From Cypionkella sp. (lineage in GTDB: Bacteria > Pseudomonadota > Alphaproteobacteria > Rhodobacterales > Rhodobacteraceae): DNA of 64,000 nt. This document shows positions 1 to 9,338 of this stretch, piece by piece. Position 1 is the first letter of the stretch; every line of letters begins with the position of its first letter. The position numbers were made by a program, and so were the translations under genes. The notes under the pieces are model-generated. The model ran no database searches and was not told the DNA's origin. It saw nothing but the letters and a program-made list of their open reading frames with translations. The stretch covers positions 90,526 through 154,525 of the forward strand of contig NZ_JAUSBA010000018.1 in assembly GCF_030652235.1 (NCBI RefSeq), written 5' to 3'.

Positions 1-2269
1 CGTCAATTTTCGTCAGGTCAGCCACGCCCGAGCAGATGGCGCGGATGCGGTGCAGCAGGTTCAGGCGGTTGCGCCGGATGATCGGATTGTCCGAGTTGAC
101 CTGAACGGCGGTGAAGAAGGCGTCGATGGGCGCGCGTAGTTGTGCCATCGCGGCCATCGCGGCGGCGAAATCTTCGCTGCGCATGGCGGGGGTGATCTGG
201 GCTTCTGCGGTGTCGAGGGCTGCGAACAGGGCGCGTTCTTCGTCAGTTTCGGCGAATTTCGCATCGGCGCCGTAGGAGTATTCGACGCCGTCTTTGGCTT
301 CCGCTTGGCTCAGGATGGTGTTGGCGCGTTTGAAGCCGGCCAACATGTTGGGGCCGTCTTCGGTTTTCAGGAAGGCGGCGAGCGCCTCGGCGCGTTTGAC
401 CAGCAGGGTGAGATCGTCGTTGCCCGGCATGGCAAGGCAGGCGTCGATCACATCGTGGCGGATGCCTTGGTCTTTCAGGAAGACTTTCAGGCGGTCGTGG
501 AAGAAGGCGAGGAGATCGGCTTCACCACCACGACCTGCCAATCGCCCATAGGTAGTTTCTGCGGGAAATGAAACGGACTTTCCAGCAGGGCGACCAAGGT
601 ATTCGCCTATTAGAAGTGGTTGGCCCGAATAGCGCGGTTCATCACCGTCTTCATCAAATGGGACTTTATTGATTTGATAAGCAATCCCATAGTTGGGATG
701 CCCATCGATGTACAACTGGCGAGTTTTTGCGCTGACATTGACTATCTCGTCATAGGCTTTCGACAGAAGATCGACGAGGCAAACTTTCACCCCATTCCCC
801 AAAACCAACCGAATAACCCCCAGAGCGGCCCTGCGCAGCGCAAACGGGTCTTTGCTCCCTGTGGGCTTCTCGTCAATCGCCCAGAAGCCCGTCAGGGTGT
901 CGATCTTGTCGGCCAGCGCCACGGCGACGGAAACTGGGTCGCTGGGCACTGTGTCGGTGGGGCCGAGGGGGGAGTAGTGGTCGCGGGCGGCAAGAGCCAC
1001 CGCTTCGGGCAGACCAGCTTCGCGGGCGTAGTACATGCCCATCCGGCCTTGCAGTTCGGGGAATTCACCGACCATGGCGGAGCGGAGGTCGGCTTTGGCG
1101 AGTTTGGCGGCTTGCTCGGCTGTGTCGGGATCGGCCCCGACCAAGGGGGCGATTTCACGCGCCAATGCGGCAATGCGGGCGATGCGGTCGGCTTGGCTGC
1201 CGAGTTTGTTGTGGAAGGTGACGGAGTTCAGACCATCCAGCCATTCGGTCATGCCCGCTTTCGCCACGCGCAGATCGTTTTCCCAGAAGAATTTCGCATC
1301 CGACAGGCGGGCTGACAGCACCTTCTGGTTGCCCTTCAGGATGGTCTCGCCGTGGTCGGCGGTTTCAGTATTGGCGACGGTGATGAAGCCTTCAATGCGG
1401 CCCGTCTTGGGGTTTTTTACCGAGAAGAACTTCTGGTGTTCCTTCATGCTGGTCTGCAAAACCTCGGGCGGCAGGCCAAGGAACGTCTCGGCAATCCGGC
1501 CCATCAGGGGGACGGGCCATTCGACAAGGCCAGCGACTTCGGTGAGAAGACCTTTGTCCTCAACCACTTCCATGCCCGCCGCGAAGGCGAGGTTTTGCGC
1601 GCCTTGCCAGATTGCGGCTTCCCGCTCGGCAGAGTCCAGCACGACATGGGCGCGTTTCAGTTTCACTGCGTAGTCGTCAAAGCTGGTGACGGGGAAGCGG
1701 GCGGGGGACAGGAAGCGGTGGCCTGCGGTGGTGTTGCTGGATTGGATGCCGTCGATGTTCAGGGACACGACTTCGGCCCCGCCTTCGTCGGACAGCAGGC
1801 AGAGGATCGAATGCAGCGGGCGGACCCAGCGCAGGGTGCCCGTCCCCCAGCGCATGGATTTCGGCCATGGGAACGTGCGGATGGTGGATTCCAGCACCTC
1901 GGCGATGATCACGCTCGCGGCGCGGCCGGGTTTTTCGACCACGGCGTAAAGGGTTTCGCCCTTTTTATCGGCGCGGCGTTCCAACTGATCCGGCGTCAGG
2001 CCAGTGGAGCGCAGGAAACCTTCGATGGCGGCAGGCGGCGCAGAGGCGCTTGGCCCTTTGCGTTCTTCGCGGACGGGTTTGCTTTCGGTGGAAAGCCCTT
2101 CGATGGAAAGCACCAAGCGGCGCGGCGTCGAGAACGCACCAGCCGAAGAATAGGTTAGGCCGGCATCCACCAAGCCATGGGTGATCATAGATTTCAGATC
2201 ATCACGGGCGCGGGCTTGCATCCGGGCGGGGATTTCCTCGGAAAACAGTTCGATCAGCAGGTCGGACAT
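1..2269 (-). CDS. glyS: Glycyl-tRNA synthetase beta subunit (3' end cut by window)
   Basis: Beta chain of the bacterial alpha2beta2 glycine-tRNA ligase. At least 756 codons are open from ATG at 2269 to base 1. The N-terminus MSDLLIELFSEEIPARM is the family signature, and the visible end (near LLHRIRAICSGVADLTKI) is close to the usual C-terminus, so only a few residues are missing. The ATG follows the TAA of the DUF6446 gene directly, giving an operon glyQ - DUF6446 - glyS. A stretch of about 90 residues (roughly 560-830) is lower in GC and richer in Ile, Asn and Tyr than the rest and lies where the family has a variable linker. The frame stays open across it. Confidence 0.96.
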   Translation of the reverse strand, partial: MSDLLIELFSEEIPARMQARARDDLKSMITHGLVDAGLTYSSAGAFSTPRRLVLSIEGLSTESKPVREERKGPSASAPPAAIEGFLRSTGLTPDQLERRADKKGETLYAVVEKPGRAASVIIAEVLESTIRTFPWPKSMRWGTGTLRWVRPLHSILCLLSDEGGAEVVSLNIDGIQSSNTTAGHRFLSPARFPVTSFDDYAVKLKRAHVVLDSAEREAAIWQGAQNLAFAAGMEVVEDKGLLTEVAGLVEWPVPLMGRIAETFLGLPPEVLQTSMKEHQKFFSVKNPKTGRIEGFITVANTETADHGETILKGNQKVLSARLSDAKFFWENDLRVAKAGMTEWLDGLNSVTFHNKLGSQADRIARIAALAREIAPLVGADPDTAEQAAKLAKADLRSAMVGEFPELQGRMGMYYAREAGLPEAVALAARDHYSPLGPTDTVPSDPVSVAVALADKIDTLTGFWAIDEKPTGSKDPFALRRAALGVIRLVLGNGVKVCLVDLLSKAYDEIVNVSAKTRQLYIDGHPNYGIAYQINKVPFDEDGDEPRYSGQPLLIGEYLGRPAGKSVSFPAETTYGRLAGRGGEADLLAFFHDRLKVFLKDQGIRHDVIDACLAMPGNDDLTLLVKRAEALAAFLKTEDGPNMLAGFKRANTILSQAEAKDGVEYSYGADAKFAETDEERALFAALDTAEAQITPAMRSEDFAAAMAAMAQLRAPIDAFFTAVQVNSDNPIIRRNRLNLLHRIRAICSGVADLTKID

Positions 2270-2743
2270 TTATTGCTCCGCTTCAGGAGAAAGCTGGTGC
2301 CACGCATAGGCGCGGCCATCGGGGAACACCGCAACAACGCGGTCGATTTCGGGGGCGATATTGGCTTGGGACAGGAAGGCGATGGCCTCCCCCTTCTCCA
2401 AGGCTGCGCCGATTTTATTGGCATCAAAGCAGCCGAACCATGTGGGGGCGATCAGCGGCACGGGCTTTTCGTAGAGTTTGTAGGTTTCGGTCAGCATGGC
2501 TTGCGACAGCGGCGTGTGGAAGCAGGCACGGAACCTCAGGGGCGAGCTGTCTGCGGTGATGCCTTCGATGCCGTCCACCAAGATCGGTTCAGGCTGGCCG
2601 GATTCGATCAGGGTGAGTTCGATTTCCGCCCCCTTCTGGAAGCTGGCCGGAGTGTAATAGGCGTATTCTTGCAGCCAATACATGGCGATGCCTGCGAGGG
2701 CGGCGGTGATCACGATGAAACCTGCGACGTATTTGCCATTCAC
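2270..2743 (-). CDS. DUF6446 family membrane-anchored protein
   Basis: A 157-residue protein of unknown function found between glyQ and glyS in Rhodobacterales. I start it at GTG 2743, which overlaps the TGA of glyQ (GTGA), because the family begins MNGK followed by one hydrophobic segment ([17 protein letters not shown]). The remainder is probably periplasmic and has a conserved YAYY stretch just after the membrane segment. Its TAA abuts the ATG of glyS, so translation is likely coupled through the three genes. No catalytic motif is visible. The link to glycyl-tRNA synthesis is by position only. Confidence 0.85.
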   Translation of the reverse strand: MNGKYVAGFIVITAALAGIAMYWLQEYAYYTPASFQKGAEIELTLIESGQPEPILVDGIEGITADSSPLRFRACFHTPLSQAMLTETYKLYEKPVPLIAPTWFGCFDANKIGAALEKGEAIAFLSQANIAPEIDRVVAVFPDGRAYAWHQLSPEAEQ

Positions 2744-3678
2744 TGTGCAACCTCTGCATCTTGGCCTGCCGGAGTCAGCCGGAAGGCGTCGGCGCATTTC
2801 TTCGCCAGCGCGCGGACTCGGCCGATATAGGCTTGGCGTTCGGTGACGGAAATCACCCCGCGCGCGTCGAGCAGGTTGAACAGGTGGCTTGCCTTGATGG
2901 TCTGGTCATAGGCCGGGTGGGCCATGATGATGGTCTTGCCGGATTTCGGATCGAGTGGCGGAAAATCCAGCAGGCGCTGGCATTCGGCCTCGGCATCCTC
3001 GAAATGCCGCAACAATTGAGCGGTATCGGCGCCGTCGAAGTTGTGTCGCGAGTATTCTTCCTCGGTCTGCATGAAGATATCGCCATAGGTCAGCGGGATG
3101 GGTGCGGCAGGGTCGTTGAACGGCATGTCCATGACGTGATCGACGCCCAAGACATACATTGCCAGACGCTCAAGGCCGTAAGTGAGCTCGCCAGAAACCG
3201 GGCGGCAATCATGGCCGCCGACCTGCTGGAAATAGGTGAACTGCGACACTTCCATGCCGTCACACCAAATCTCCCAGCCCAGCCCCCAAGCGCCGAGGGT
3301 CGGGGATTCCCAGTCGTCCTCGACAAAGCGGATGTCATGCAGAGAGGCGTCGATGCCGATGGCTTTCAGCGAGCCAAGGTAGAGGTCTTGCAGATCGGGC
3401 GGCGAGGGTTTGATGATCACCTGATATTGATAATAATGCTGCAGGCGGTTGGGGTTTTCGCCATAGCGGCCATCGGTTGGGCGGCGCGAGGGCTGCACAT
3501 AGGCCGCAGCCCAAGGTTTTGACCCCAATGAACGCAGGGTCGTGGCAGGGTGGAAGGTGCCTGCGCCAACCTCCATATCATAGGGCTGCAACACGGCGCA
3601 GCCCTGCGCTGCCCAGTAATTCTGCAAACGCAGGATGATCTCCTGAAAGCTGCGGGGGGCTTTGGGGGCATCAGCCAT
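2740..3678 (-). CDS. glyQ: Glycyl-tRNA synthetase alpha subunit
   Basis: Catalytic alpha chain of the heterotetrameric glycine-tRNA ligase, 312 residues, normal length for the family. Start ATG 3678 ([18 protein letters not shown]) has AGAGG about seven bases upstream; an earlier in-frame start would add about 30 residues of non-family sequence. The class II core is plain: [20 protein letters not shown] near residue 15, then [24 protein letters not shown], and [19 protein letters not shown]. First gene of the operon with DUF6446 and glyS. Confidence 0.97.
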   Translation of the reverse strand: MADAPKAPRSFQEIILRLQNYWAAQGCAVLQPYDMEVGAGTFHPATTLRSLGSKPWAAAYVQPSRRPTDGRYGENPNRLQHYYQYQVIIKPSPPDLQDLYLGSLKAIGIDASLHDIRFVEDDWESPTLGAWGLGWEIWCDGMEVSQFTYFQQVGGHDCRPVSGELTYGLERLAMYVLGVDHVMDMPFNDPAAPIPLTYGDIFMQTEEEYSRHNFDGADTAQLLRHFEDAEAECQRLLDFPPLDPKSGKTIIMAHPAYDQTIKASHLFNLLDARGVISVTERQAYIGRVRALAKKCADAFRLTPAGQDAEVAQ

Positions 3679-3834
3679 GACGAACCTCTTGAAATGTTGC
3701 CACTGCATAGGCAAGAGGCAGCCAAGGGTCAATGCGGCGCTTATGTTTGGGGCGGAAACCGCGTGCATCTGCGGGGTGCTCTGCTAGGTTCGCCAAAATG
3801 CCGCGCTTTGCGAAAAATGAGAATGGACGGATCT

Positions 3835-5574
3835 ATGAGACTTCGGATGGTTGTGCTGGCGCTGCTGGTGGTGCTTGGGTTTAGCCCAATGGTGATGGCG
3901 CAACAGCAAGCTTGGGTGCAAGTTGAAGCCCAGCCCAGTTTGGCTGAGGCCGAGGGCCGCGCCCGTGACTATGCCGCCGCGTTTCCGAATGTGGCTGGCT
4001 ACCAGCTTTCGTCAGGTTGGTATGCGATTGTGCTGGGGCCATATTTGGCAGAAGCCGCCGCAGGCGCGCTGGCTGATTTGCGCAGCGCCGGCGCGATTCC
4101 GCGCGACAGCTTTGTGACGGATGGCGAAGCGCATCGCCAACAATTCTGGCCAGTGGGGGCGATTGCTGGCCAGCCGCAGGTCGACCCGGTACTGGTTGAT
4201 CCGGATATTCAGACGGTGGCTCCGGTGATCGAGGTGATGCCCGCCGAGGAAACCGTGCGTGAGTCAAAAGCTTCGGAGGCGGAATTGGATGCCGAGGGCC
4301 GAATGGCGCTGCAAACCGCGATGGCATGGTATGGCTTTTACGACGGCGGCATTGACGGCGCGTTTGGCCCCGGCACCCGCAACTCGATGGCGGCTTGGCA
4401 AGAGGCGAATGGGTTTGAAGCGACCGGGGTGCTGTCCACCAAGCAGCGCACGGCTTTGGTGGCAAATTATCAGGCGGATCAGGCGGAGTTTGGCTTTGTT
4501 TTGGTGTCGGAACCGGAGGCGGGGATCGAGATTACGCTGCCGATGGCCTTGGTGCGGTTCGACCATTACGAGCCGCCGTTCGTACATTACACTGAAAAGT
4601 CGGGCTCTGGGCTGAAGGTGATCCTGATTTCCGAACCGGGCAATCAGGACAGCCTGTCAGGACTATATGATGTTCTGCAAACCTTGGAGGTGGTGCCAGC
4701 CGAAGGGGAACGCAGCAAGTTGGAAAAAAGCTTCACCATCCATGCGGCGTCCAGCACTGTGCAAAGCTATGCGTATGCGGAAGTGAAAGATGGCATGGTG
4801 AAGGGCTATCTGGTGGTGTGGAACCCAATCGATGCAGAGCGGATGAGCCGGATTTTGCCCGCGCTGAAAGCCAGCTTCCGGGGCGTGGGCGAAAAGGCTT
4901 TGGACCCCGGCTTGGTGCCGATGGATGCAGCGACACGGTCGGGGTTGCTGGCGGGGATGGAAGTGAAGCTGCCGAAACTGTCGCGCTCGGGGTTTTTTGT
5001 CGATGCGGCGGGGACGGTGGTGACCACGGTTGAAGCGGTGGCGCAATGTGGCCGGGTGACGATTGATCACGCGACCGAGGCGCGGGTGGTGGCGCAGGAC
5101 GCCGCAACTGGGATTGCGATTTTGCAGCCGGTCACACCATTGGCACCGCAAGCTTTTGCGCGGTTTTCCAGCGGTGTCGTGCGGTTGGGATCGGAGATCG
5201 CCGTGGCGGGATATTCTTACGAGGATAAGTTGCCTGCCCCTGTGCTGACTTTCGGCACGCTGGAGGACGAAAAGGGATTGAACGGCGAGGCGGGGTTGTC
5301 TCGGCTGGCGGCTCCGGTGATGCCCGGCGATGCGGGCGGGCCCGTTCTGGACGGCACTGGGGCGGTGCTGGGGATGCTGCTGCCACCAGCGGTGAAGGGG
5401 GCGAAACTGCTGCCCGATGGGGTGGCTTTTGCCGCGCAAGCTGGGGTGATCGGGCAGGCTTTGACGTTGGCGGGGATGGCTGTGAGCCCGGCCACCTCGA
5501 CCACGTTGGCGACACCGGATGCTTTGAATGCGGCGGGGCTGGGGATGACGGTTCTGGTATCTTGCTGGGAATGA
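3835..5574 (+). CDS. Secreted peptidoglycan-binding, trypsin-fold protein with apparently dead active site
   Basis: A 579-residue exported protein. ATG 3835 is chosen because GGACGGA lies five to eight bases upstream and a clean signal peptide follows (MRLRMVVLALLVVLGFSP, cleavage near VMA-QQQ). Residues about 25-85 resemble a SPOR-like repeat. Residues about 140-205 are a PG_binding_1 fold (YDGGIDGAFGPGTRNSMAAW). Residues about 385-560 have the trypsin/DegP fold. The serine motif reads GDAGGP, with Ala500 in place of Ser. The usual His region reads VVTTVEAV (393-402) with no His. The Asp region reads ATGIAIL with Gly426 where DLAVL-type enzymes carry Asp. It is probably a cell-wall binding protein rather than a protease. 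Divergent from glyQ. Confidence 0.85.
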   Translation: MRLRMVVLALLVVLGFSPMVMAQQQAWVQVEAQPSLAEAEGRARDYAAAFPNVAGYQLSSGWYAIVLGPYLAEAAAGALADLRSAGAIPRDSFVTDGEAHRQQFWPVGAIAGQPQVDPVLVDPDIQTVAPVIEVMPAEETVRESKASEAELDAEGRMALQTAMAWYGFYDGGIDGAFGPGTRNSMAAWQEANGFEATGVLSTKQRTALVANYQADQAEFGFVLVSEPEAGIEITLPMALVRFDHYEPPFVHYTEKSGSGLKVILISEPGNQDSLSGLYDVLQTLEVVPAEGERSKLEKSFTIHAASSTVQSYAYAEVKDGMVKGYLVVWNPIDAERMSRILPALKASFRGVGEKALDPGLVPMDAATRSGLLAGMEVKLPKLSRSGFFVDAAGTVVTTVEAVAQCGRVTIDHATEARVVAQDAATGIAILQPVTPLAPQAFARFSSGVVRLGSEIAVAGYSYEDKLPAPVLTFGTLEDEKGLNGEAGLSRLAAPVMPGDAGGPVLDGTGAVLGMLLPPAVKGAKLLPDGVAFAAQAGVIGQALTLAGMAVSPATSTTLATPDALNAAGLGMTVLVSCWE

Positions 5575-5743
5575 CTAACCCTGCCCACGCGCGGCCACAA
5601 GGCTGCGCACATGGAGTTTCAATGGGTTACGGGGTAGTCGTTAGGGAAGTCTTAACTTTTGCATCCCTGCGCCTGTAGAGGTGTTGAAGCCTCCGGCTGC
5701 GATTTTTGAGCAGAGAGGAGGACCAAGAACTGCGGTTTAGGAT

Positions 5744-5763
5744 TTGCTCTTTCGGAAATACTC
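5744..5763 (-). repeat. Single copy of the GAGTATTTC-GAGCAA intergenic repeat
   Basis: On the minus strand this 20-mer differs at only one or two positions from the two arms of the inverted repeat at 16079-16129. It lies between two convergent genes and outside any coding frame, next to the folE2 terminator. Confidence 0.6.
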
Positions 5764-5775
5764 ATCTTTGAAAAC

Positions 5776-5816
5776 ACCGATGCCGCAAACCGGAGTTTCC
5801 AGTTTGCGGCATTGGT
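5776..5816 (-). terminator. Stem-loop terminator downstream of folE2
   Basis: Arms 5776-5790 and 5802-5816 pair over 15 positions with one G-U, closing an 11-nt loop. Read on the minus strand the stem is followed by GTTTTC. The U-tract is short, so this is a likely but not textbook intrinsic terminator for folE2, which ends at 5852. The rest of 5575-5851 holds no gene; it also carries a copy of a 20-nt repeat at 5744-5763. Confidence 0.65.
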
Positions 5817-5851
5817 CTTTGCCATGACAAGATAGGTTTACCCCGCCCCTG

Positions 5852-6958
5852 CTAGCCGACGTGATACAGGCTGGCGAACAGCTTCGGATCCAGACTGTCG
5901 GCGGCAAACGTGGCTCCTTCGGTCAGCACGGACACCGCATCATGGCTGTGCAGACTTTCCTGATGGCTCGCCACAATGCGGAAATCGCCGATGCGGTCGT
6001 CTTGTTGCAATGCTTGGCAGAAGGTGCGCGCGGCGTCCTCGACGAAGATCGGGTTGGCGGCGTTCAACTCGGCGAAAGCCTGTTCATCTTCGCGTTTGAC
6101 CATCACTTGCGTCTCTGTCGGCACGGCTTTGCGGGCGATATCAATTAGGTCTTCAAACCAGACGCATTTGTCGCCGGTCAGTTCCACCGAGATGCGCGCG
6201 ACAGAGCGTTGCGAATGCGGTGTCGCCATCTGTCCCCGAGTTTGGCGGGCGTGCTCCGACAGTTCCAAACTACACGGGCAGGTGCTGGAATAAACGAAAT
6301 CGAGGTGCATCAGGCGTTTGCGCACCCCGGCTTTGTCCACAAGCTCCAAAGCGATATCATAATATTGCCAGCCAGACAGACCCGAGCGCAAGCTTTCCAC
6401 CTTCATCGGGAAAGAAAACCGCATTTGGATGCGGGCATCAAAGCTACCGAGGTCTTTCAGGTAATCTTCCAGCGCGTGTTCGATCACTTGGTAGGAAAAC
6501 TCACGCTCGGCATGGCCGTAGAAAGACCGTATAATCCGGCTCATGTTGATGCCTTTTTTTTCGGCCTCAAGACTGACGGTGCCTGTCACGGAAGTTTCCA
6601 GCGTCACCGGTCCATTGTCGCGGGTCCGGTAGCGGATCGGCAGGCGGAAGTTGGAAATCCCGACATGCTGGATCACCTGTTTCGCGCCGATGATCAGGCT
6701 GGCGGGACCATTTTGCAGATCAGGCATCGAGTCTTTATAGGCGTCGGACACCACGAAATCGGCAGGATATTCGCGCGACAGAACAGGATAGGTTTCGCCA
6801 ACCAGCGCACCTGCGCCGGGAGCCAAGGTTGCGATCTCGGCTTCGGTTGCCCGCTGCGCCCATGCGCGCAGGGTCGCCAAAGCGGCTTCGGCCTCGGCGC
6901 GACCGGGTTTGATATCAAGGCCCGATTTTTCCTCAAGACCGATCATGTGGATGTTCAT
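5852..6958 (-). CDS. folE2: GTP cyclohydrolase FolE2 (type IB)
   Basis: Converts GTP to 7,8-dihydroneopterin triphosphate for folate and queuosine-type pathways in the cytoplasm. It is 368 residues from ATG 6958 (MNIHMIGLEEKSGLDIKPG), which has GAGGGGAGCG six or more bases upstream; the upstream in-frame start lacks such a site. COG1469 features are clear: the catalytic-cysteine region STCPCSLELSEHARQTRG, the TPHSQRSVARISVEL strand, and the glutamate-containing tail ESLHSHDAVSVL. No FolE1 homologue is seen nearby. A stem-loop terminator follows. Confidence 0.93.
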   Translation of the reverse strand: MNIHMIGLEEKSGLDIKPGRAEAEAALATLRAWAQRATEAEIATLAPGAGALVGETYPVLSREYPADFVVSDAYKDSMPDLQNGPASLIIGAKQVIQHVGISNFRLPIRYRTRDNGPVTLETSVTGTVSLEAEKKGINMSRIIRSFYGHAEREFSYQVIEHALEDYLKDLGSFDARIQMRFSFPMKVESLRSGLSGWQYYDIALELVDKAGVRKRLMHLDFVYSSTCPCSLELSEHARQTRGQMATPHSQRSVARISVELTGDKCVWFEDLIDIARKAVPTETQVMVKREDEQAFAELNAANPIFVEDAARTFCQALQQDDRIGDFRIVASHQESLHSHDAVSVLTEGATFAADSLDPKLFASLYHVG

Positions 6959-7084
6959 AGCAGCGCTCCCCTCGTTGGTCGCAGAAAATAGCATATAGAG
7001 GGGTTGCCCCATTATCCAACCCTGACCGAAGAAATACGCGTGAAAGGCGACATTGGATTGACAAACAGCAGATTTTTGTCGCCT

Positions 7085-7105
7085 GGCGGGGCTTGCAACC
7101 CCGCC
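7085..7105. other. GC-rich hairpin after metZ
   Basis: A perfect 7-bp stem (GGCGGGG / CCCCGCC) with a 7-nt loop sits six bases beyond the metZ stop codon. On the minus strand it is followed by AGGCGACAAAAAT, so it lacks the U-tract of an intrinsic terminator. It may stabilise the 3' end. Confidence 0.4.
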
Positions 7106-7111
7106 CTTCGG

Positions 7112-8293
7112 TCAGATCGCGCTCAGCGCGTTTTGCAGATCGCTGATCAGATCATCCACGTCCTCTAGCCCAACCGACAGCCGGATCAGGCCGGGGGTGA
7201 TGCCCAAAGCGTCTTTTTGCGGCTGTGGCAGGCGCTGGTGGGTGGTGGTGGCGGGATGGGTGGCGATGGATTTGGCATCGCCGAGGTTATTGGAAATCTT
7301 GATGATTTCTAAAGCGTTGCAGAATTTGAACGCGGCTTCTTTGCCGCCTTTGATGTCAAACGTCACCAAAGTGCCGCCCGAACCCATCTGCGCCATCGCA
7401 AGCTGATGTTGCGGATGCGACGCCAGCGCCGGGAAGATCACCTTGGAGATGCGGTCGTCGGTTGACAGCACTTCGGCGATTTTTAGCGCAGAGTCCGCCA
7501 TTGCACGACAGCGCAGGTCCAAAGTGGCCATACCGTTCAGCATGATCCATGCGGTGAACGGGCTCATCGCCGCACCGGTGTGCTTGAGGTAAGGCTCGGC
7601 CACTTTGCGGATGAAATCTTTGGTGCCGCAGATCACCCCGCCCAAAGCCCGACCTTGGCCGTCGATGTGTTTGGTGGTGGAATAGACCACCACATCGGCG
7701 CCTTGCTCGACCGCGCGGCTGAACACTGGGGTGGCAAAGACGTTATCGACGATCACCAAAGCGCCGACGGCATGGGCGATTTTTGAGACTTCGGTGATAT
7801 CGACCAACTCTAACGTCGGGTTGGACATTGACTCGAAAAACACCGCCTTGGTGGCGGGGGTGCAGGCGGCGCGCCATTGATCGAGGTCTGTGCCATCGAC
7901 GAAGCTGACGCTGACGCCGTAGCGGGTCAACACTTCTTCGAGGATGTAGAGGCACGAGCCGAACAGGGCTCTTGACGACACCACATGGTCGCCCGCGCGC
8001 AGCATCGACACCAGTGCGCCGTTGACGGCGGCCATTCCGCTCGCTGTGGCGAAGGCGTCTTCGGTGCCTTCCAGCGCCGCGATGCGTTCTTCAAACATCC
8101 GGGTGGTCGGGTTGCCGTAGCGGGCGTAGATGAATTCGTCGTCACCGGCTTTGATAAAGCGTTCCTCGGCGGATTCGGCGGTGGGGTAGACGAAGCCTTG
8201 GGTGAGAAAGATCGCCTCGGCCATCTCGCCATATTGGCTGCGGCGCGAACCCTCATGCACCAGTTTGGTGCGCGTTTTCCAGTCTTTGGTCAT
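7112..8293 (-). CDS. metZ: O-succinylhomoserine sulfhydrylase
   Basis: PLP enzyme of the Cys/Met metabolism family that makes homocysteine from O-succinylhomoserine and sulfide. It is 393 residues from ATG 8293 (MTKDWKTRTKLVHEG), preceded by GGAGGGT eight bases away. Longer open frames upstream run through the riboswitch and are not coding. The PLP lysine is Lys208 in YSTTKHIDGQGR. Other family motifs are YARYGNPT near residue 57, ATASGMAAV, and the C-terminal HPATTTHQ and IRLSVGLED. The gene is headed by a SAM-II aptamer and a terminator, so it should be repressed when S-adenosylmethionine is abundant. Confidence 0.95.
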   Translation of the reverse strand: MTKDWKTRTKLVHEGSRRSQYGEMAEAIFLTQGFVYPTAESAEERFIKAGDDEFIYARYGNPTTRMFEERIAALEGTEDAFATASGMAAVNGALVSMLRAGDHVVSSRALFGSCLYILEEVLTRYGVSVSFVDGTDLDQWRAACTPATKAVFFESMSNPTLELVDITEVSKIAHAVGALVIVDNVFATPVFSRAVEQGADVVVYSTTKHIDGQGRALGGVICGTKDFIRKVAEPYLKHTGAAMSPFTAWIMLNGMATLDLRCRAMADSALKIAEVLSTDDRISKVIFPALASHPQHQLAMAQMGSGGTLVTFDIKGGKEAAFKFCNALEIIKISNNLGDAKSIATHPATTTHQRLPQPQKDALGITPGLIRLSVGLEDVDDLISDLQNALSAI

Positions 8294-8312
8294 GGCGAAG
8301 ACCCTCCGGTCC

Positions 8313-8345
8313 AAAGAAAAACCCCGAAACCAAGGGGCTTCGGGG
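8313..8345 (-). terminator. Intrinsic terminator in the metZ leader
   Basis: On the minus strand, CCCCGAA pairs with TTCGGGG (8339-8345 with 8322-8328), followed by TTTTTCTTT. It lies between the SAM-II aptamer and the metZ ribosome binding site, the expected place for a riboswitch-controlled attenuator. Confidence 0.85.
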
Positions 8346-8355
8346 CTGCTGACCC

Positions 8356-8416
8356 GGACCCTCTTTAGCGGATTGTTTAACGTGGCCCGCAATTCGGAAT
8401 AAAGCACCACCAGCGT
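8356..8416 (-). promoter_or_regulatory. SAM-II riboswitch upstream of metZ
   Basis: The minus-strand RNA contains GGUGGUGCUUUAUUCC, then GCCACGUUAAACAAUCC, then CGCUAAAGAGGG. This is the arrangement of the compact SAM-II (metA/SAM_alpha) pseudoknot aptamer: GUGGU pairs with GCCAC, and the conserved GUUAAA and CGCUAAAG segments follow. It lies 63 bases upstream of metZ, a gene commonly controlled by SAM-II in alphaproteobacteria. The loop reads GCUUU rather than the usual GAUUU, a small deviation. Confidence 0.85.
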
Positions 8417-8531
8417 TGGATAGCCTGTCGCCGAAGCGAGGTCAACGGCGGGCGGCAGATTTTGCGCGCGTTGCGACAGAAAGCGCGTAGGCTGACCGGA
8501 TTATCGCATATTTTTCCACGAGGTGATTCCG

Positions 8532-9257
8532 ATGTCTGGATATGGCTATCAGCCAAAACCGATGAATTTGATGACCGGCAAGCTGGCGCTTTCGCCCGAA
8601 ACCCAAGCGATCATTGCCGAGATTGAGGCGAAGATGGCGGCGCGGGCTTGGATAGAGGCGATGCTGGCCCCAAAATGGGCCGATCTCATTCCCACGTTGC
8701 AACTTTCGACGTTGCGTCCAGTGCTGGTGGGTCCGGTGGCGGGGGCTCCTGCGGCATGGCTTGTGCCGCTTCCGGCTGGGGCGGGACCGACTGCGCCGAA
8801 CCCGGGGCCAGAAACACCCCATGCGGGTGAGGCCAAAGATGTATTGGAGGCGGTTTATAAACTGCCGATCGTGCAAAAGCAGGTCGGACTGGTGCAGGAT
8901 GAAGCCAAGCGACAATGGGGGGTGCTGAAGGGCGAGTGGAAGGCGGCTCCGACGGGCGAGAAGGTCCTGATGGTCAGCAGTTCCATCGTGGTGGCGGGGG
9001 CATTCATTGCGCCGATTTTGGCGGTGCGCGACACGCGGCTGATGGCATTTGGGCTGATCAAGGACAAATGGCTGCCGGTGCCGGGGCTGGACGGCTACAA
9101 GATCAAGCTGCTGGATGAGGGCGCGGGGGTGACGGTGCCTTTGCCGGTGCCGGGGCTGACGGTAGAGGCAGAGTCGCAATTTTTGCAGAGCGGGGCGAAG
9201 CCGACGACGATCATGTTCCAGTTTGATCTAATGGAGTTCTGGGGCAAGAAAAAGTAG
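8532..9257 (+). CDS. Hypothetical protein with one membrane segment
   Basis: A 241-residue protein I do not recognise. ATG 8532 (MSGYGYQPKPMNLMTG) has GAGGTGA about eight bases upstream and is preferred over GTG 8523. The N-terminal half is rich in Ala and Pro. A single hydrophobic segment lies near residues 155-172 (VLMVSSSIVVAGAFIAPIL). The C-terminal part is beta-like with repeated PVPGL segments, followed by the lysine-rich end FWGKKK. It is divergent from metZ and co-directional with the hydrolase gene 81 bases downstream. Confidence 0.75.
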   Translation: MSGYGYQPKPMNLMTGKLALSPETQAIIAEIEAKMAARAWIEAMLAPKWADLIPTLQLSTLRPVLVGPVAGAPAAWLVPLPAGAGPTAPNPGPETPHAGEAKDVLEAVYKLPIVQKQVGLVQDEAKRQWGVLKGEWKAAPTGEKVLMVSSSIVVAGAFIAPILAVRDTRLMAFGLIKDKWLPVPGLDGYKIKLLDEGAGVTVPLPVPGLTVEAESQFLQSGAKPTTIMFQFDLMEFWGKKK

Positions 9258-9338
9258 CCGTTACGCTGCTGTAACCCCGCGTTCATGGCTTTGTTGCAGC
9301 CTTGTGGCAGCCTTTGGGTGTCATGAGGAGACTGTGTC

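Noticed and set aside
7085..7105. Intrinsic terminator for metZ
   Set aside because: Good stem but no U-tract on the transcribed strand.
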